The notes under the pieces are model-generated. The model ran no database searches and was not told the DNA's origin. It worked only from the letters and a program-made list of their open reading frames with translations. From the NCBI GenBank assembly GCA_905236955.1, contig CAJOQW010000080.1, positions 1 through 11,893 on the forward strand: a stretch of 11,893 nt of DNA. The letters run 5' to 3'. Position numbers and translations under genes: made by a program. Positions 1 through 5,864 of this stretch are shown here, piece after piece (positions within the stretch are counted from its first letter, which is position 1; each line of letters begins with the position of its first letter). Origin of the DNA: an uncultured Bacteroidales bacterium. Its GTDB lineage: Bacteria; Bacteroidota; Bacteroidia; Bacteroidales; UBA932.

Positions 1-12
1 AAGCCGGTAAAC

Positions 13-86
13 GGCTCCTTAGCTCAATTGAATAGAGCATCTGACTACGGATCAGAAGGTTACAGGTTTGAGTCCTGTAGGAGTCA
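13..86 (+). tRNA. tRNA-Arg (anticodon ACG)
   Basis: A complete cloverleaf can be drawn. The 7-bp acceptor stem pairs 13-19 with 79-85 and has one G-T pair at the second position. The D stem pairs GCTC (22-25) with GAGC (35-38). The 5-bp anticodon stem pairs 40-44 with 52-56 around the loop 45-51, with ACG at 47-49. The T stem pairs 62-66 with 74-78. The discriminator is A86. The 3' CCA is not encoded (CAA follows), so it would be added by nucleotidyltransferase. ACG would be modified to ICG by TadA to read CGU, CGC and CGA. The D loop is A/T-rich and has GA where most tRNAs have GG, so a quick check of the D-loop/T-loop contact would be reasonable. Confidence 0.95.
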
Positions 87-87
87 C

Positions 88-118
88 AAAAAGCGCCACC
101 GAGATATCGGCGGCGCTT
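88..118. terminator. Bidirectional intrinsic terminator between tRNA-Arg and the leftward operon
   Basis: AAGCGCC (91-97) pairs perfectly with GGCGCTT (112-118). After one A/C mismatch, CCGA (99-102) pairs with TCGG (107-110) around the loop GATA. Read on the - strand, the stem is followed by a run of five T (88-92 on the complement) and starts 6 nt after the stop codon of the 45-residue lipoprotein, so it is a convincing terminator for the leftward operon. Read on the + strand it begins 4 nt after the tRNA and is followed by a weaker pyrimidine run (CTTCTTC), so it probably also ends the tRNA transcript. Confidence 0.8.
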
Positions 119-124
119 CTTCAG

Positions 125-262
125 TTAATTTGCACATCCCATCCCATAATCCTGATAGAAGCGGATGTCCTTCCGGTGGCGCCGGGCACTGGCATCGTTG
201 CTCCCGCACGCGGCAGAAAGCAGGATTGTCACTAAGATCCCGGCCGTTTTTCTCATGGTCAT
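125..262 (-). CDS. 45-residue hypothetical lipoprotein
   Basis: A very short protein of 45 residues with a signal peptide of the lipoprotein type: Met-Thr-Met-Arg-Lys, a hydrophobic stretch at about 6-18, and a lipobox ending LSAAC with the acylated Cys at 19. The predicted mature peptide is only 27 residues, with a basic patch (RRHRKDIR, 27-34), aromatic residues F35, Y36 and Y39, and a second Cys at 43 near the C-terminus (GMGCAN). The start at 262 is chosen because its ATG overlaps the TGA of the upstream lipoprotein gene in the arrangement ATGA; a second ATG two codons downstream (256) would also work. The reading frame stays open to 316, but that extension lacks signal-peptide character. 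It is the last gene before the terminator. Function unknown; expected to be anchored in a membrane facing the periplasm. Confidence 0.7.
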   Translation of the reverse strand: MTMRKTAGILVTILLSAACGSNDASARRHRKDIRFYQDYGMGCAN

Positions 263-1368
263 TCGTTTGTCTGCCTGTGATAACTGAATCGGCTCCCCGT
301 TTCCAGAAGTCCCCACGAGGAGTCGGTGAATGTGACTGTGGCGATATCGTCCTGCAGTGTGATGAGACCGGTAATGGGATTGCCCGCCGCATCGGTAGCC
401 GTAAAGTGCAGACCCGTCCTGTCCACCGTTCCTACTCCGTCGTCCAGGTATGTCAGGCGGAAAATACCTATCTGCACATCGTATGCTCCGTCGCTGCGGC
501 GATAGCGGATGAAGAGGTTCGGTTCGTCGTTGTCCTCATCGAGGAAAGTGCCCTCGTAAGGATGTTCGACAACACTGAGCCCACCGATGCTGACATGTCC
601 GCCTGCTGCAATGTTGACAGGGGCGCTGAGGGTTGGCATGTCATCGTAATCAAGCACCAGGCCGGTTATGTATTTCACTCCCGGTGTGACTAGCAGACAG
701 GGCTTCTCGCCGCTGATGTCGTACTGCATCTGTTCTCCTATCCACACCGGATGCCCGTCATCGAATCCACCCATGTTGGTGACGGTATTCGTAACGGAGG
801 CGATCTCCCTCTTGCCGTCGAAGAGTGTTATTTTCTTTCCTTCAATGTGATATCCAAGCCTTTCACAAAGCTGCTGCTGAAGTTCATAAGGGTCGAGGTC
901 GAGGGCGACATGTGCCGAATCATCGCTGTCGAAAACAATCTTGTACAGCCGTTCCACATCAACGTCCGTACCCTGTGCAGCACAGCCTGTGAGCCAGAGG
1001 TCCCCCGTCCTGCTGTCGTAGCGGGCTATCGGCTGGCGGGTATGGCGGATATGGGGGAGTGTGGTGGATGTGGTGCCTTTCACGGCAATGATGCCGAAGC
1101 CGTCGGTGGGAGTGGAGTCCGCTTCGCCGATGCCGAATACGCCGACCCCGCTCAGGCTGTCGGACATGATTCCGTATCGATTCAGGCAATCAGCCTGTTG
1201 AATGGCGTGCAGCACCCGGGGCGGTGCCGAATCTGCTGACAAAGGCCCATCCCATGTGCCTGCGACGTGAGGGTGCTCCGTTCCATTGTTCCTGCAAGAG
1301 CTGAATAAAGGAATAAGGCAGCATGCGATGAGGATGAGGGCAGATAGCCATTTCCCGGTATATGGCAA
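259..1368 (-). CDS. Hypothetical lipoprotein with C-terminal beta-rich domain
   Basis: A secreted protein of about 369 residues that I do not recognise as a named family. From the TTG at 1368 the N-terminus has a short polar region with one Lys, a hydrophobic segment (about 7-22) and a probable lipobox LFSSC with Cys 25. Phe at -3 is not ideal, so signal peptidase II cleavage is likely but not certain. The middle region (about 140-260) includes an acidic stretch and a WIGEQ...PGVKYITG segment. The last 100 residues (about 270-369) read as alternating beta strands with a DDGVGTV turn, FTATDAAGNPI and TVTFTDSSW. This looks like a domain repeated in uncharacterised Bacteroidales secreted proteins, but that is from memory and only suggestive. 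There is no in-frame ATG before the signal sequence; TTG at 1389 is an alternative start that adds seven residues. The gene lies 147 nt after the PL22-like gene and is coupled by ATGA to the small lipoprotein. Confidence 0.75.
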   Translation of the reverse strand: MPYTGKWLSALILIACCLIPLFSSCRNNGTEHPHVAGTWDGPLSADSAPPRVLHAIQQADCLNRYGIMSDSLSGVGVFGIGEADSTPTDGFGIIAVKGTTSTTLPHIRHTRQPIARYDSRTGDLWLTGCAAQGTDVDVERLYKIVFDSDDSAHVALDLDPYELQQQLCERLGYHIEGKKITLFDGKREIASVTNTVTNMGGFDDGHPVWIGEQMQYDISGEKPCLLVTPGVKYITGLVLDYDDMPTLSAPVNIAAGGHVSIGGLSVVEHPYEGTFLDEDNDEPNLFIRYRRSDGAYDVQIGIFRLTYLDDGVGTVDRTGLHFTATDAAGNPITGLITLQDDIATVTFTDSSWGLLETGSRFSYHRQTNE

Positions 1369-1475
1369 ATGACAGGCAGGGCAGTTCAAACTGGGTCGAT
1401 CATGAAGATTGGCGCACCGATGACAAGCCGGCCAAATCCGGAGGATTCGACATATACGAAGACAACGATTTCTGA
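1362..1475 (+). CDS. Candidate 37-residue acidic small protein
   Basis: A + strand frame of 38 codons from ATG at 1362 to TGA at 1473-1475, lying mainly in the gap between the two leftward lipoprotein genes. The product begins MANDRQGSSNW and has W11 and W17, a basic/proline segment (DDKPAK, 20-25) and an acidic aromatic tail, GGFDIYEDNDF (27-37). There are 10 acidic against 4 basic residues. It reads like a genuine soluble or intrinsically disordered protein. The antisense frame over the same bases is Arg/Cys-rich, which is typical of a shadow of real coding DNA. It overlaps the 5' end of the divergent lipoprotein gene by 7 nt if that gene starts at 1368. I see no promoter for it. It could instead be the surviving C-terminal end of a decayed + strand gene, or chance. 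Function unknown. Confidence 0.4.
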   Translation: MANDRQGSSNWVDHEDWRTDDKPAKSGGFDIYEDNDF

Positions 1476-1515
1476 GTGAGCTGCGCTCCAGCCCGCCGCC
1501 GGAAAGCCGACGACC

Positions 1516-2757
1516 TTATTTCGTCATCTCGATGAGCTGGGCTACCGGGGTGATGTAAAGGTCCATGTGGCCGTCGGCATTGTTGGCGGTGGATATCACA
1601 TAGCGGCCGTTCATCACGAAGTGGGGATGCGGGTCGGGATGGAGTTTCGACTGGTTGTCCCGGGGCATGAGTTCGTCCCTCGTCGAATAAAGCCATACAT
1701 ATTTGCCGGTTTCCCTGTTGTAGAAGGCCACGCGCCATTTGCAGCCGCGCCACCATGTCTCGGGAGCCTGGTCGGTGACGACATACTTGTTGTCGGGCGA
1801 GCAGTTGTTGTGGCGTGCTCCGGGAACTTTCGCCCAGGCTTCCTGCTTTCCGGTGGCGAGGTCCATATGGTAAACGCAGTCCTCCTCTTCAATCCAGCCG
1901 TGTCCGCACCACGAGATGCCCTTGCCGTCGTCGTCCCAGATTTCGTGCGAGGCGAAGTTCCGGGCTTCGGCCGGGATGAGGGTCTTCTGCCCCTTACGTA
2001 CGAGCCACATGCGGGGATAGATGCCGGTGGAGTCCTGGAATGCCTTGCCCAGGGGGTCCCAGGCGCTTTCCCAGGCGCACATCGCAAGAGAATCATCGAC
2101 AGGATTCAGCTGGCCGTGGTTGCAGTTCCATTCGGTCTCGCCCCAGAGGTCCCATTTCCCGCTCACGAGGTCGAGCATTCCCTGCAGATAGCGGGTCCTG
2201 CCTTCGGGGGTGTCGAGGGAAACGTCCAGGAAAGCTTTCTTCCTGTCCTGCGTAAGGGTGAGATGGGTCGCGAGGCGGGTTATTCTTCCGAGTGATGAGA
2301 GCTCGGACGGGATGTCGCAGAGTTTCTTCTCCTCGCCCGGCCTTGCGAAGTCGATGCGGAAGAAGCCCTTTTCGTTATCGCCGTACACAAGATAGTCCTG
2401 CCTGGTCTCGATGAAGGGGGTCATCCTCCTTTCGCCCAGGTCGTAAACCTTGTCTTCGGCGAGGTCCGCCAGCATGAGATGACGGGGACCGACGCCCTTC
2501 TTCTCGTTGCCCTGGGTGTACATGAACACCAGGTACCTGCCGTCCTCTGTCATGGATTTGGTGATGAAATAGAGCGACTGGCGGTTATCGTCGGGTGCGC
2601 CGTATTTCAATGCGTAGGAGACGACCCCTGATTCGGGATCGACCCTCTTTTCGAACAGGCTGGATTCTTCGGGGCTTTTGACTCCTGCGTCCTTGCAGGA
2701 AAAAGCCATGGCCAGCACTAAGGCCATGCCGAACAGTTTTATGACAGTTTTTTTCAT
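1516..2757 (-). CDS. PL22-type oligogalacturonate lyase-like lipoprotein
   Basis: 413 residues with a clear lipoprotein signal (MKKTVIKLF, hydrophobic core, AMAFSC with Cys 21), so probably tethered in the periplasm or on the outer membrane. The body has the repeating pattern of a seven-bladed beta-propeller, and it carries the His-rich blocks expected of oligogalacturonate lyases (PF14583, polysaccharide lyase family 22). These are NHGQLNP (213-219), ASHEIWDDDG (269-278), ARHNNCSPD (315-322) and Q369...H373-P-D-P-H377-P-H379-F. In characterised members His and Gln residues from such blocks hold a Mn2+ ion, and a His acts in beta-elimination of unsaturated digalacturonate. The length is close to the family's. 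The start is supported by the signal peptide and an A/T-rich leader. It follows the YqiA-like gene by 25 nt. No SusC/SusD or uronate-catabolism genes are nearby, so the true substrate is uncertain. Confidence 0.8.
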   Translation of the reverse strand: MKKTVIKLFGMALVLAMAFSCKDAGVKSPEESSLFEKRVDPESGVVSYALKYGAPDDNRQSLYFITKSMTEDGRYLVFMYTQGNEKKGVGPRHLMLADLAEDKVYDLGERRMTPFIETRQDYLVYGDNEKGFFRIDFARPGEEKKLCDIPSELSSLGRITRLATHLTLTQDRKKAFLDVSLDTPEGRTRYLQGMLDLVSGKWDLWGETEWNCNHGQLNPVDDSLAMCAWESAWDPLGKAFQDSTGIYPRMWLVRKGQKTLIPAEARNFASHEIWDDDGKGISWCGHGWIEEEDCVYHMDLATGKQEAWAKVPGARHNNCSPDNKYVVTDQAPETWWRGCKWRVAFYNRETGKYVWLYSTRDELMPRDNQSKLHPDPHPHFVMNGRYVISTANNADGHMDLYITPVAQLIEMTK

Positions 2758-2782
2758 GTTTTATATGGGTTGTTCAGGTGGG

Positions 2783-3361
2783 TTATCTTCCCAGCAATCG
2801 TTTAGCGAGCGGCACTACGGTGTGGGTGAGGATTGTGTCGTTGAGGCGGTGTTCGCCGTCGAACCATTCGGCGTGGGGATAGTACTTCACGAAGTCGTCG
2901 TGGCAGTGCACCACGGTGTCCTTGCGGCCGAAGAGGCCGTAGCAGAGTTCCTTCTCTTCGGGAGTGATGCCCTCGAACTGGTGCGCCTCCATCTCCTTGA
3001 AATGCTTGATGGTGTCTTTGGTTATATGGCCCTTCTTCTCCCCGTTTTCCCGCTTGTTGGCGTAGTCGAAAGCTCCGACCTTCACAACGCTGTAAAGCCT
3101 GGACATATAGAAGGACGGATTCACGCAGATCCTGAGGAACCCTCTCATCTGCTGGGCATACATGGCACCCATGCTGGTGCCGACCACGAGGTCCGGCTGT
3201 TCCTTGGCACAGAATTCCCTGAGGAAGGGGAGCGCCTCGGCCGGGTCGAGCGGGATGTCGGGCGCCAGCACCCTGTCGGAAATGAAATGCTTTCGGAGCA
3301 GTAGCACGGTGCCGCTGGCTCCGGAAGATGCGAACCCGTGGAAATAAACCAGCTTGCTCAT
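2783..3361 (-). CDS. YqiA-like alpha/beta-hydrolase (esterase)
   Basis: 192 residues, the size of the compact YqiA/UPF0227 esterases (PF05728). The elements of a serine hydrolase are all visible: FHGF (7-10) as the oxyanion-side strand/turn, GTSMG (61-65) with the nucleophile Ser63 in a G-x-S-x-G elbow, FGRKDTVV (144-151) with the acid Asp148, and GEHRL (169-173) with the base His171. No signal peptide, so cytoplasmic. Family members hydrolyse short acyl esters in vitro; the physiological substrate is unknown. Its ATG overlaps the stop codon of trkA in the form ATGA (3358-3361), so translation is likely coupled. Confidence 0.85.
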   Translation of the reverse strand: MSKLVYFHGFASSGASGTVLLLRKHFISDRVLAPDIPLDPAEALPFLREFCAKEQPDLVVGTSMGAMYAQQMRGFLRICVNPSFYMSRLYSVVKVGAFDYANKRENGEKKGHITKDTIKHFKEMEAHQFEGITPEEKELCYGLFGRKDTVVHCHDDFVKYYPHAEWFDGEHRLNDTILTHTVVPLAKRLLGR

Positions 3362-4719
3362 TTGAAGAACCGGTCTATCTGCTTCAAGGTGTCGGGAAGG
3401 GCGAAGATGGCCACGCGGTCGTAGGGTTCGATCAGGGTGTCGCCTACGGCTATGATGGCTTCGCTGCCGCGGATGACGCCTCCGATAATGGCGCCTTGCG
3501 GGAAGCCGAGGTCCTTGAGGGGTTTCTTGGTGATGGCGCTGCCCGGGGTGACAGTATATTCGATGACCTCGGCGCTGGTGCCGGACATGTACTTTACGAA
3601 GCGGGCCCTGCCGCTGAGGGTGAACTTGAAGATGCGCCCGGCTGTGATGAGCTTCTTGTTGATGATGCTGTCCACGCCCATCTCCTCGGCCAGGCGGGTG
3701 TACTCGAAATTCTCCACCTCGGCTATAGTGCGGGGCACGCCCAGCTTCTTGGCCACCACGCAGGAGAGGATGTTGGTCTCGTCTTCGCCGGTGAGGGCCA
3801 CGAAGGCGTCGAAATCCCGGATGCCCTCTTCATATAGGAATTCGGAGTTGCGTCCGTCCCCGTTGATGACTATTATGTCGTCGGGAAGCTTGTCAGCGAG
3901 CTCCACGCTGTGCTTGCTGTCTATTTCGATGATCTTCACCTTGATGCCTGTCCGCGAAAGGTTCTTCGCGACCATGGCGGCCATGGGGCTGCCACCGATT
4001 ATCATCACTTTCTGGACGGTTATGTTCTTTTTGCCGAAGTACTTGATGAGCAGCTCGACGCCCTCCCTCTTCGCGATGGAGAACACCAGGTCCCCGAACT
4101 GGAAGATGGTGTCGAAGCGCGGGATAATGGTTTCGTCGCCCCTGGAGATGGCGATGATACGGAATTTCTCGGAATCTTCCTTGCTGAGCTGGCTTGAGAA
4201 CTCGATTATCTTCTGGTCGAGCAGGGGGGAGTTCTCATCGAGCTTGAACACTGCTATCTGGAGCCTGCCATGGGCGAAATCCATGGTCTCGGAAAAGGTG
4301 GCGTGCTTGAGCTGGTCCACGATCTCGTCGGCGGCTATCTTCTCGGGGTAGAACATGAGCTCTATGCCAAGTTCCTTGAACAACAGCTTGTTCTCGGCGG
4401 TAAGGTACTCTTCGTCGTTGATGCGGGCGATGACCTTTGCCGCACCCATCTGCTTGGCCAGCAGGGCTCCCACGATGTTCATGTCCTGCATCGCAGACGG
4501 GTAAACCGCAATGAAGAGGTCCGCATTCGCGACCCCGGCGTCCCTAAGGGTATTGATGGAGGTTGGATTGCCGTTTATGGAATAGATGTCGGCGCTGGAA
4601 GCGAGATTCTGGAGCCTCTCGGAATCGTTGTCGATGACGGTTATGTCGTTGCCTTCTCCGCGGAGCATCCTGGCAAGATGGGAACCTACGGCTCCTGCAC
4701 CCTGAATGACGATTTTCAT
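3358..4719 (-). CDS. trkA: Trk potassium uptake regulatory subunit TrkA (two RCK domains)
   Basis: 453 residues, the usual length of the tandem-RCK TrkA. This is a cytoplasmic ring-forming protein that binds nucleotide (NAD(H), and in some species ATP/ADP) and gates the TrkH/TrkG K+ channel. The N-terminal RCK-N Rossmann domain starts at residue 1 with MKIVIQGAGAVGSHLA; the glycine motif is at 7-12 and the acidic residue ending strand 2 is Asp30. It is followed by a first RCK-C domain (about 141-225). A second Rossmann domain starts near 236 (VMIIGGSPMA, with the motif degenerate at its third Gly) and has IIEID at 263-267, followed by a second RCK-C (about 370-453). The start at 4719 is fixed by the Rossmann motif and by the ATGA overlap with the upstream glycosyltransferase stop; the frame open further upstream is a shadow. 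No trkH lies beside it. Confidence 0.95.
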   Translation of the reverse strand: MKIVIQGAGAVGSHLARMLRGEGNDITVIDNDSERLQNLASSADIYSINGNPTSINTLRDAGVANADLFIAVYPSAMQDMNIVGALLAKQMGAAKVIARINDEEYLTAENKLLFKELGIELMFYPEKIAADEIVDQLKHATFSETMDFAHGRLQIAVFKLDENSPLLDQKIIEFSSQLSKEDSEKFRIIAISRGDETIIPRFDTIFQFGDLVFSIAKREGVELLIKYFGKKNITVQKVMIIGGSPMAAMVAKNLSRTGIKVKIIEIDSKHSVELADKLPDDIIVINGDGRNSEFLYEEGIRDFDAFVALTGEDETNILSCVVAKKLGVPRTIAEVENFEYTRLAEEMGVDSIINKKLITAGRIFKFTLSGRARFVKYMSGTSAEVIEYTVTPGSAITKKPLKDLGFPQGAIIGGVIRGSEAIIAVGDTLIEPYDRVAIFALPDTLKQIDRFFK

Positions 4720-5822
4720 TGCTTGAATAATTTGTTGTCCAGATACTTGAATATGCCTTTCCCCCTCAGGAGGGCGTTGGGAACCATGTTGACGCACGCC
4801 AGTCCGGCGGGGGCGACGGCGGGGGAGTCCGTTCCAGGGTAACCGGGCGCGGGGGTGGAAGCCGGGGCCTTTTGCGTGCGGAGTTCCTCCCATCCTTCAT
4901 GGGCTTTCTTCACTGCGGCGGCATACTCCCTCTTGCCGGTGCAGGCATAGGCGAAACGGGTGCAATTGTCGATGAACCGGCGGAAAGAAATTTTCCGGGC
5001 TGCTTTCCTTGCGGCTTTTTCCACAGGGATGCCGGCGGCTTGAAGGCTGCTTGCAAGGTTGTTGTCAAGTAGCAGAAGGTTGTTGCGGTAGTTGAGCTCC
5101 AGCTTCCATGGGGAATCGGGAGCCAGGGTGCCTCCTCCGAGGTGCCAGACGGTGCTTTGCGGGACTACGGTCACCTTCCAGCCTGCCAGTCGCGCCCTCC
5201 AGCACAGGTCTATCTCCTCCATGTGGGCGAAGAACCTGTCGTCGAGGCCTCCTAGGACCTTCCAGACGCTGCTGCGCACCATCAGGCATGCTCCGGTGCA
5301 CCACAGGGCTTCGGCCGGTGTGTCGTACTGGCCTTCGTCTTCACAGACGCGTTTCATCACGCGGCCGCGGCAGAACGGGAAACCGAAGCGGTCGAGGTAG
5401 CCTCCCGCAGCGCCGGCATACTCGAAGCGGGTCGTCTTGACATAGCGCCCTTTTGCGTCCTTGACGAGAGCGTGGAGCTTGGGACCGCATATACCGCATT
5501 CGGGGTGGGTTTCCATCCAGGCCACGAGAGGGTCGAGCCAATGGTCGTCCACCAATATGTCGGAATTGATGAGCACGTAATAGTCGGCCTCCACCTTTGC
5601 AAGGGCGCGGTTGTAACCTCCTGTGAAGCCGTAGTTGGAGTCAAGCGGTATGGTTCTCACCGAAGGGAATTCTTCCGACATCATTTCCATGCTGCCGTCG
5701 GTCGAGGCGCTGTCCGCCACGATGACTTCCGCATCTTCGCCGCAGCTGCGGAGGAGCGGCGGCAGGAAACTGCGCAGGAACCCTTTCGTGTTCCAGTTGA
5801 GTATGACTACGGCGGTGCGCAT
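4716..5822 (-). CDS. GT2-family glycosyltransferase (WbbL/COG1216-like)
   Basis: 368 residues with a GT-A fold typical of inverting family 2 glycosyltransferases that add sugars (often rhamnose) to cell-surface glycans. It begins MRTAVVILNWN, the usual N-terminal strand. It continues with ADSASTDGS (36-44) for nucleotide binding, NYGFTGGYN (63-71), INSDI (85-89) at the DxD position, CTGACLMVR (175-183) and FFAHMEEIDLCWRARLAGW (197-215), where Glu203 and Asp205 match the catalytic ED motif. A C-terminal extension includes a Pro/Ala-rich linker (about 318-342) and a short basic amphipathic end that may touch the membrane. Acceptor and donor cannot be read from sequence. It is the first gene of its cluster, 42 nt from a divergent gene, and ends in an ATGA overlap with trkA. 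The frame is open far upstream to 6851, but only as antisense of the neighbouring gene. Confidence 0.9.
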   Translation of the reverse strand: MRTAVVILNWNTKGFLRSFLPPLLRSCGEDAEVIVADSASTDGSMEMMSEEFPSVRTIPLDSNYGFTGGYNRALAKVEADYYVLINSDILVDDHWLDPLVAWMETHPECGICGPKLHALVKDAKGRYVKTTRFEYAGAAGGYLDRFGFPFCRGRVMKRVCEDEGQYDTPAEALWCTGACLMVRSSVWKVLGGLDDRFFAHMEEIDLCWRARLAGWKVTVVPQSTVWHLGGGTLAPDSPWKLELNYRNNLLLLDNNLASSLQAAGIPVEKAARKAARKISFRRFIDNCTRFAYACTGKREYAAAVKKAHEGWEELRTQKAPASTPAPGYPGTDSPAVAPAGLACVNMVPNALLRGKGIFKYLDNKLFKQ

Positions 5823-5828
5823 AGATAA

Positions 5829-5860
5829 CAAATATCGTATTTTTTCCGTATTTTTACAAA
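5829..5860 (-). promoter_or_regulatory. Candidate Bacteroidota-type promoter for the GT2-trkA operon
   Basis: On the - strand, TTTG (5857-5860) is followed after 20 nt by GATATTTG (5829-5836), one mismatch from the Bacteroidota -7 consensus TAnnTTTG, at about the usual spacing from the -33 TTTG. Only 6 nt separate this element from the ATG at 5822, so the transcript would have little or no 5' leader. Inferred from consensus only. Confidence 0.45.
5849..5856 (+). promoter_or_regulatory. Candidate -7 element for the FucI-like gene
   Basis: TTTTTCCG followed by TATTTTTA resembles the common Bacteroidales -7 context (TAnnTTTG, last base mismatched) and lies 8 nt before the ATG at 5865. No convincing -33 TTTG is present at the expected distance upstream. 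The element lies inside the candidate leftward promoter, so RNA polymerase could not occupy both at once. Confidence 0.3.
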
Positions 5861-5864
5861 ACAT

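Noticed and set aside
2..16. Small inverted repeat AGCCG/CGGCT before and into the tRNA
   Set aside because: Five base pairs overlapping the acceptor stem; too short, and too close to the window edge to interpret.
62..86. tRNA 3' end as a phage or island attachment site
   Set aside because: No copy of this segment and no integrase were seen in the window; the neighbours are ordinary chromosomal genes.
28..693. 221-codon + strand frame starting inside the tRNA
   Set aside because: It begins within the tRNA, crosses the terminator and runs antisense to the two lipoprotein genes, whose signal peptides and coupling are convincing. Its product shows no family resemblance.
1476..1515. GC-rich inverted repeats after the PL22-like gene as a terminator
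   Set aside because: Only a 4-bp GAGC/GCTC stem with a 3-nt loop could be drawn, and no T-run follows on either strand.
1567..2295. 242-codon + strand frame over the PL22-like gene
   Set aside because: Antisense shadow of a GC-rich real gene; no motif or start context.
4720..4893. 58-residue N-terminal extension of TrkA
   Set aside because: The Rossmann motif of TrkA begins exactly at the ATG at 4719, which overlaps the glycosyltransferase stop; the extension is antisense-like Arg/Pro-rich text lying over the GT2 C-terminus.
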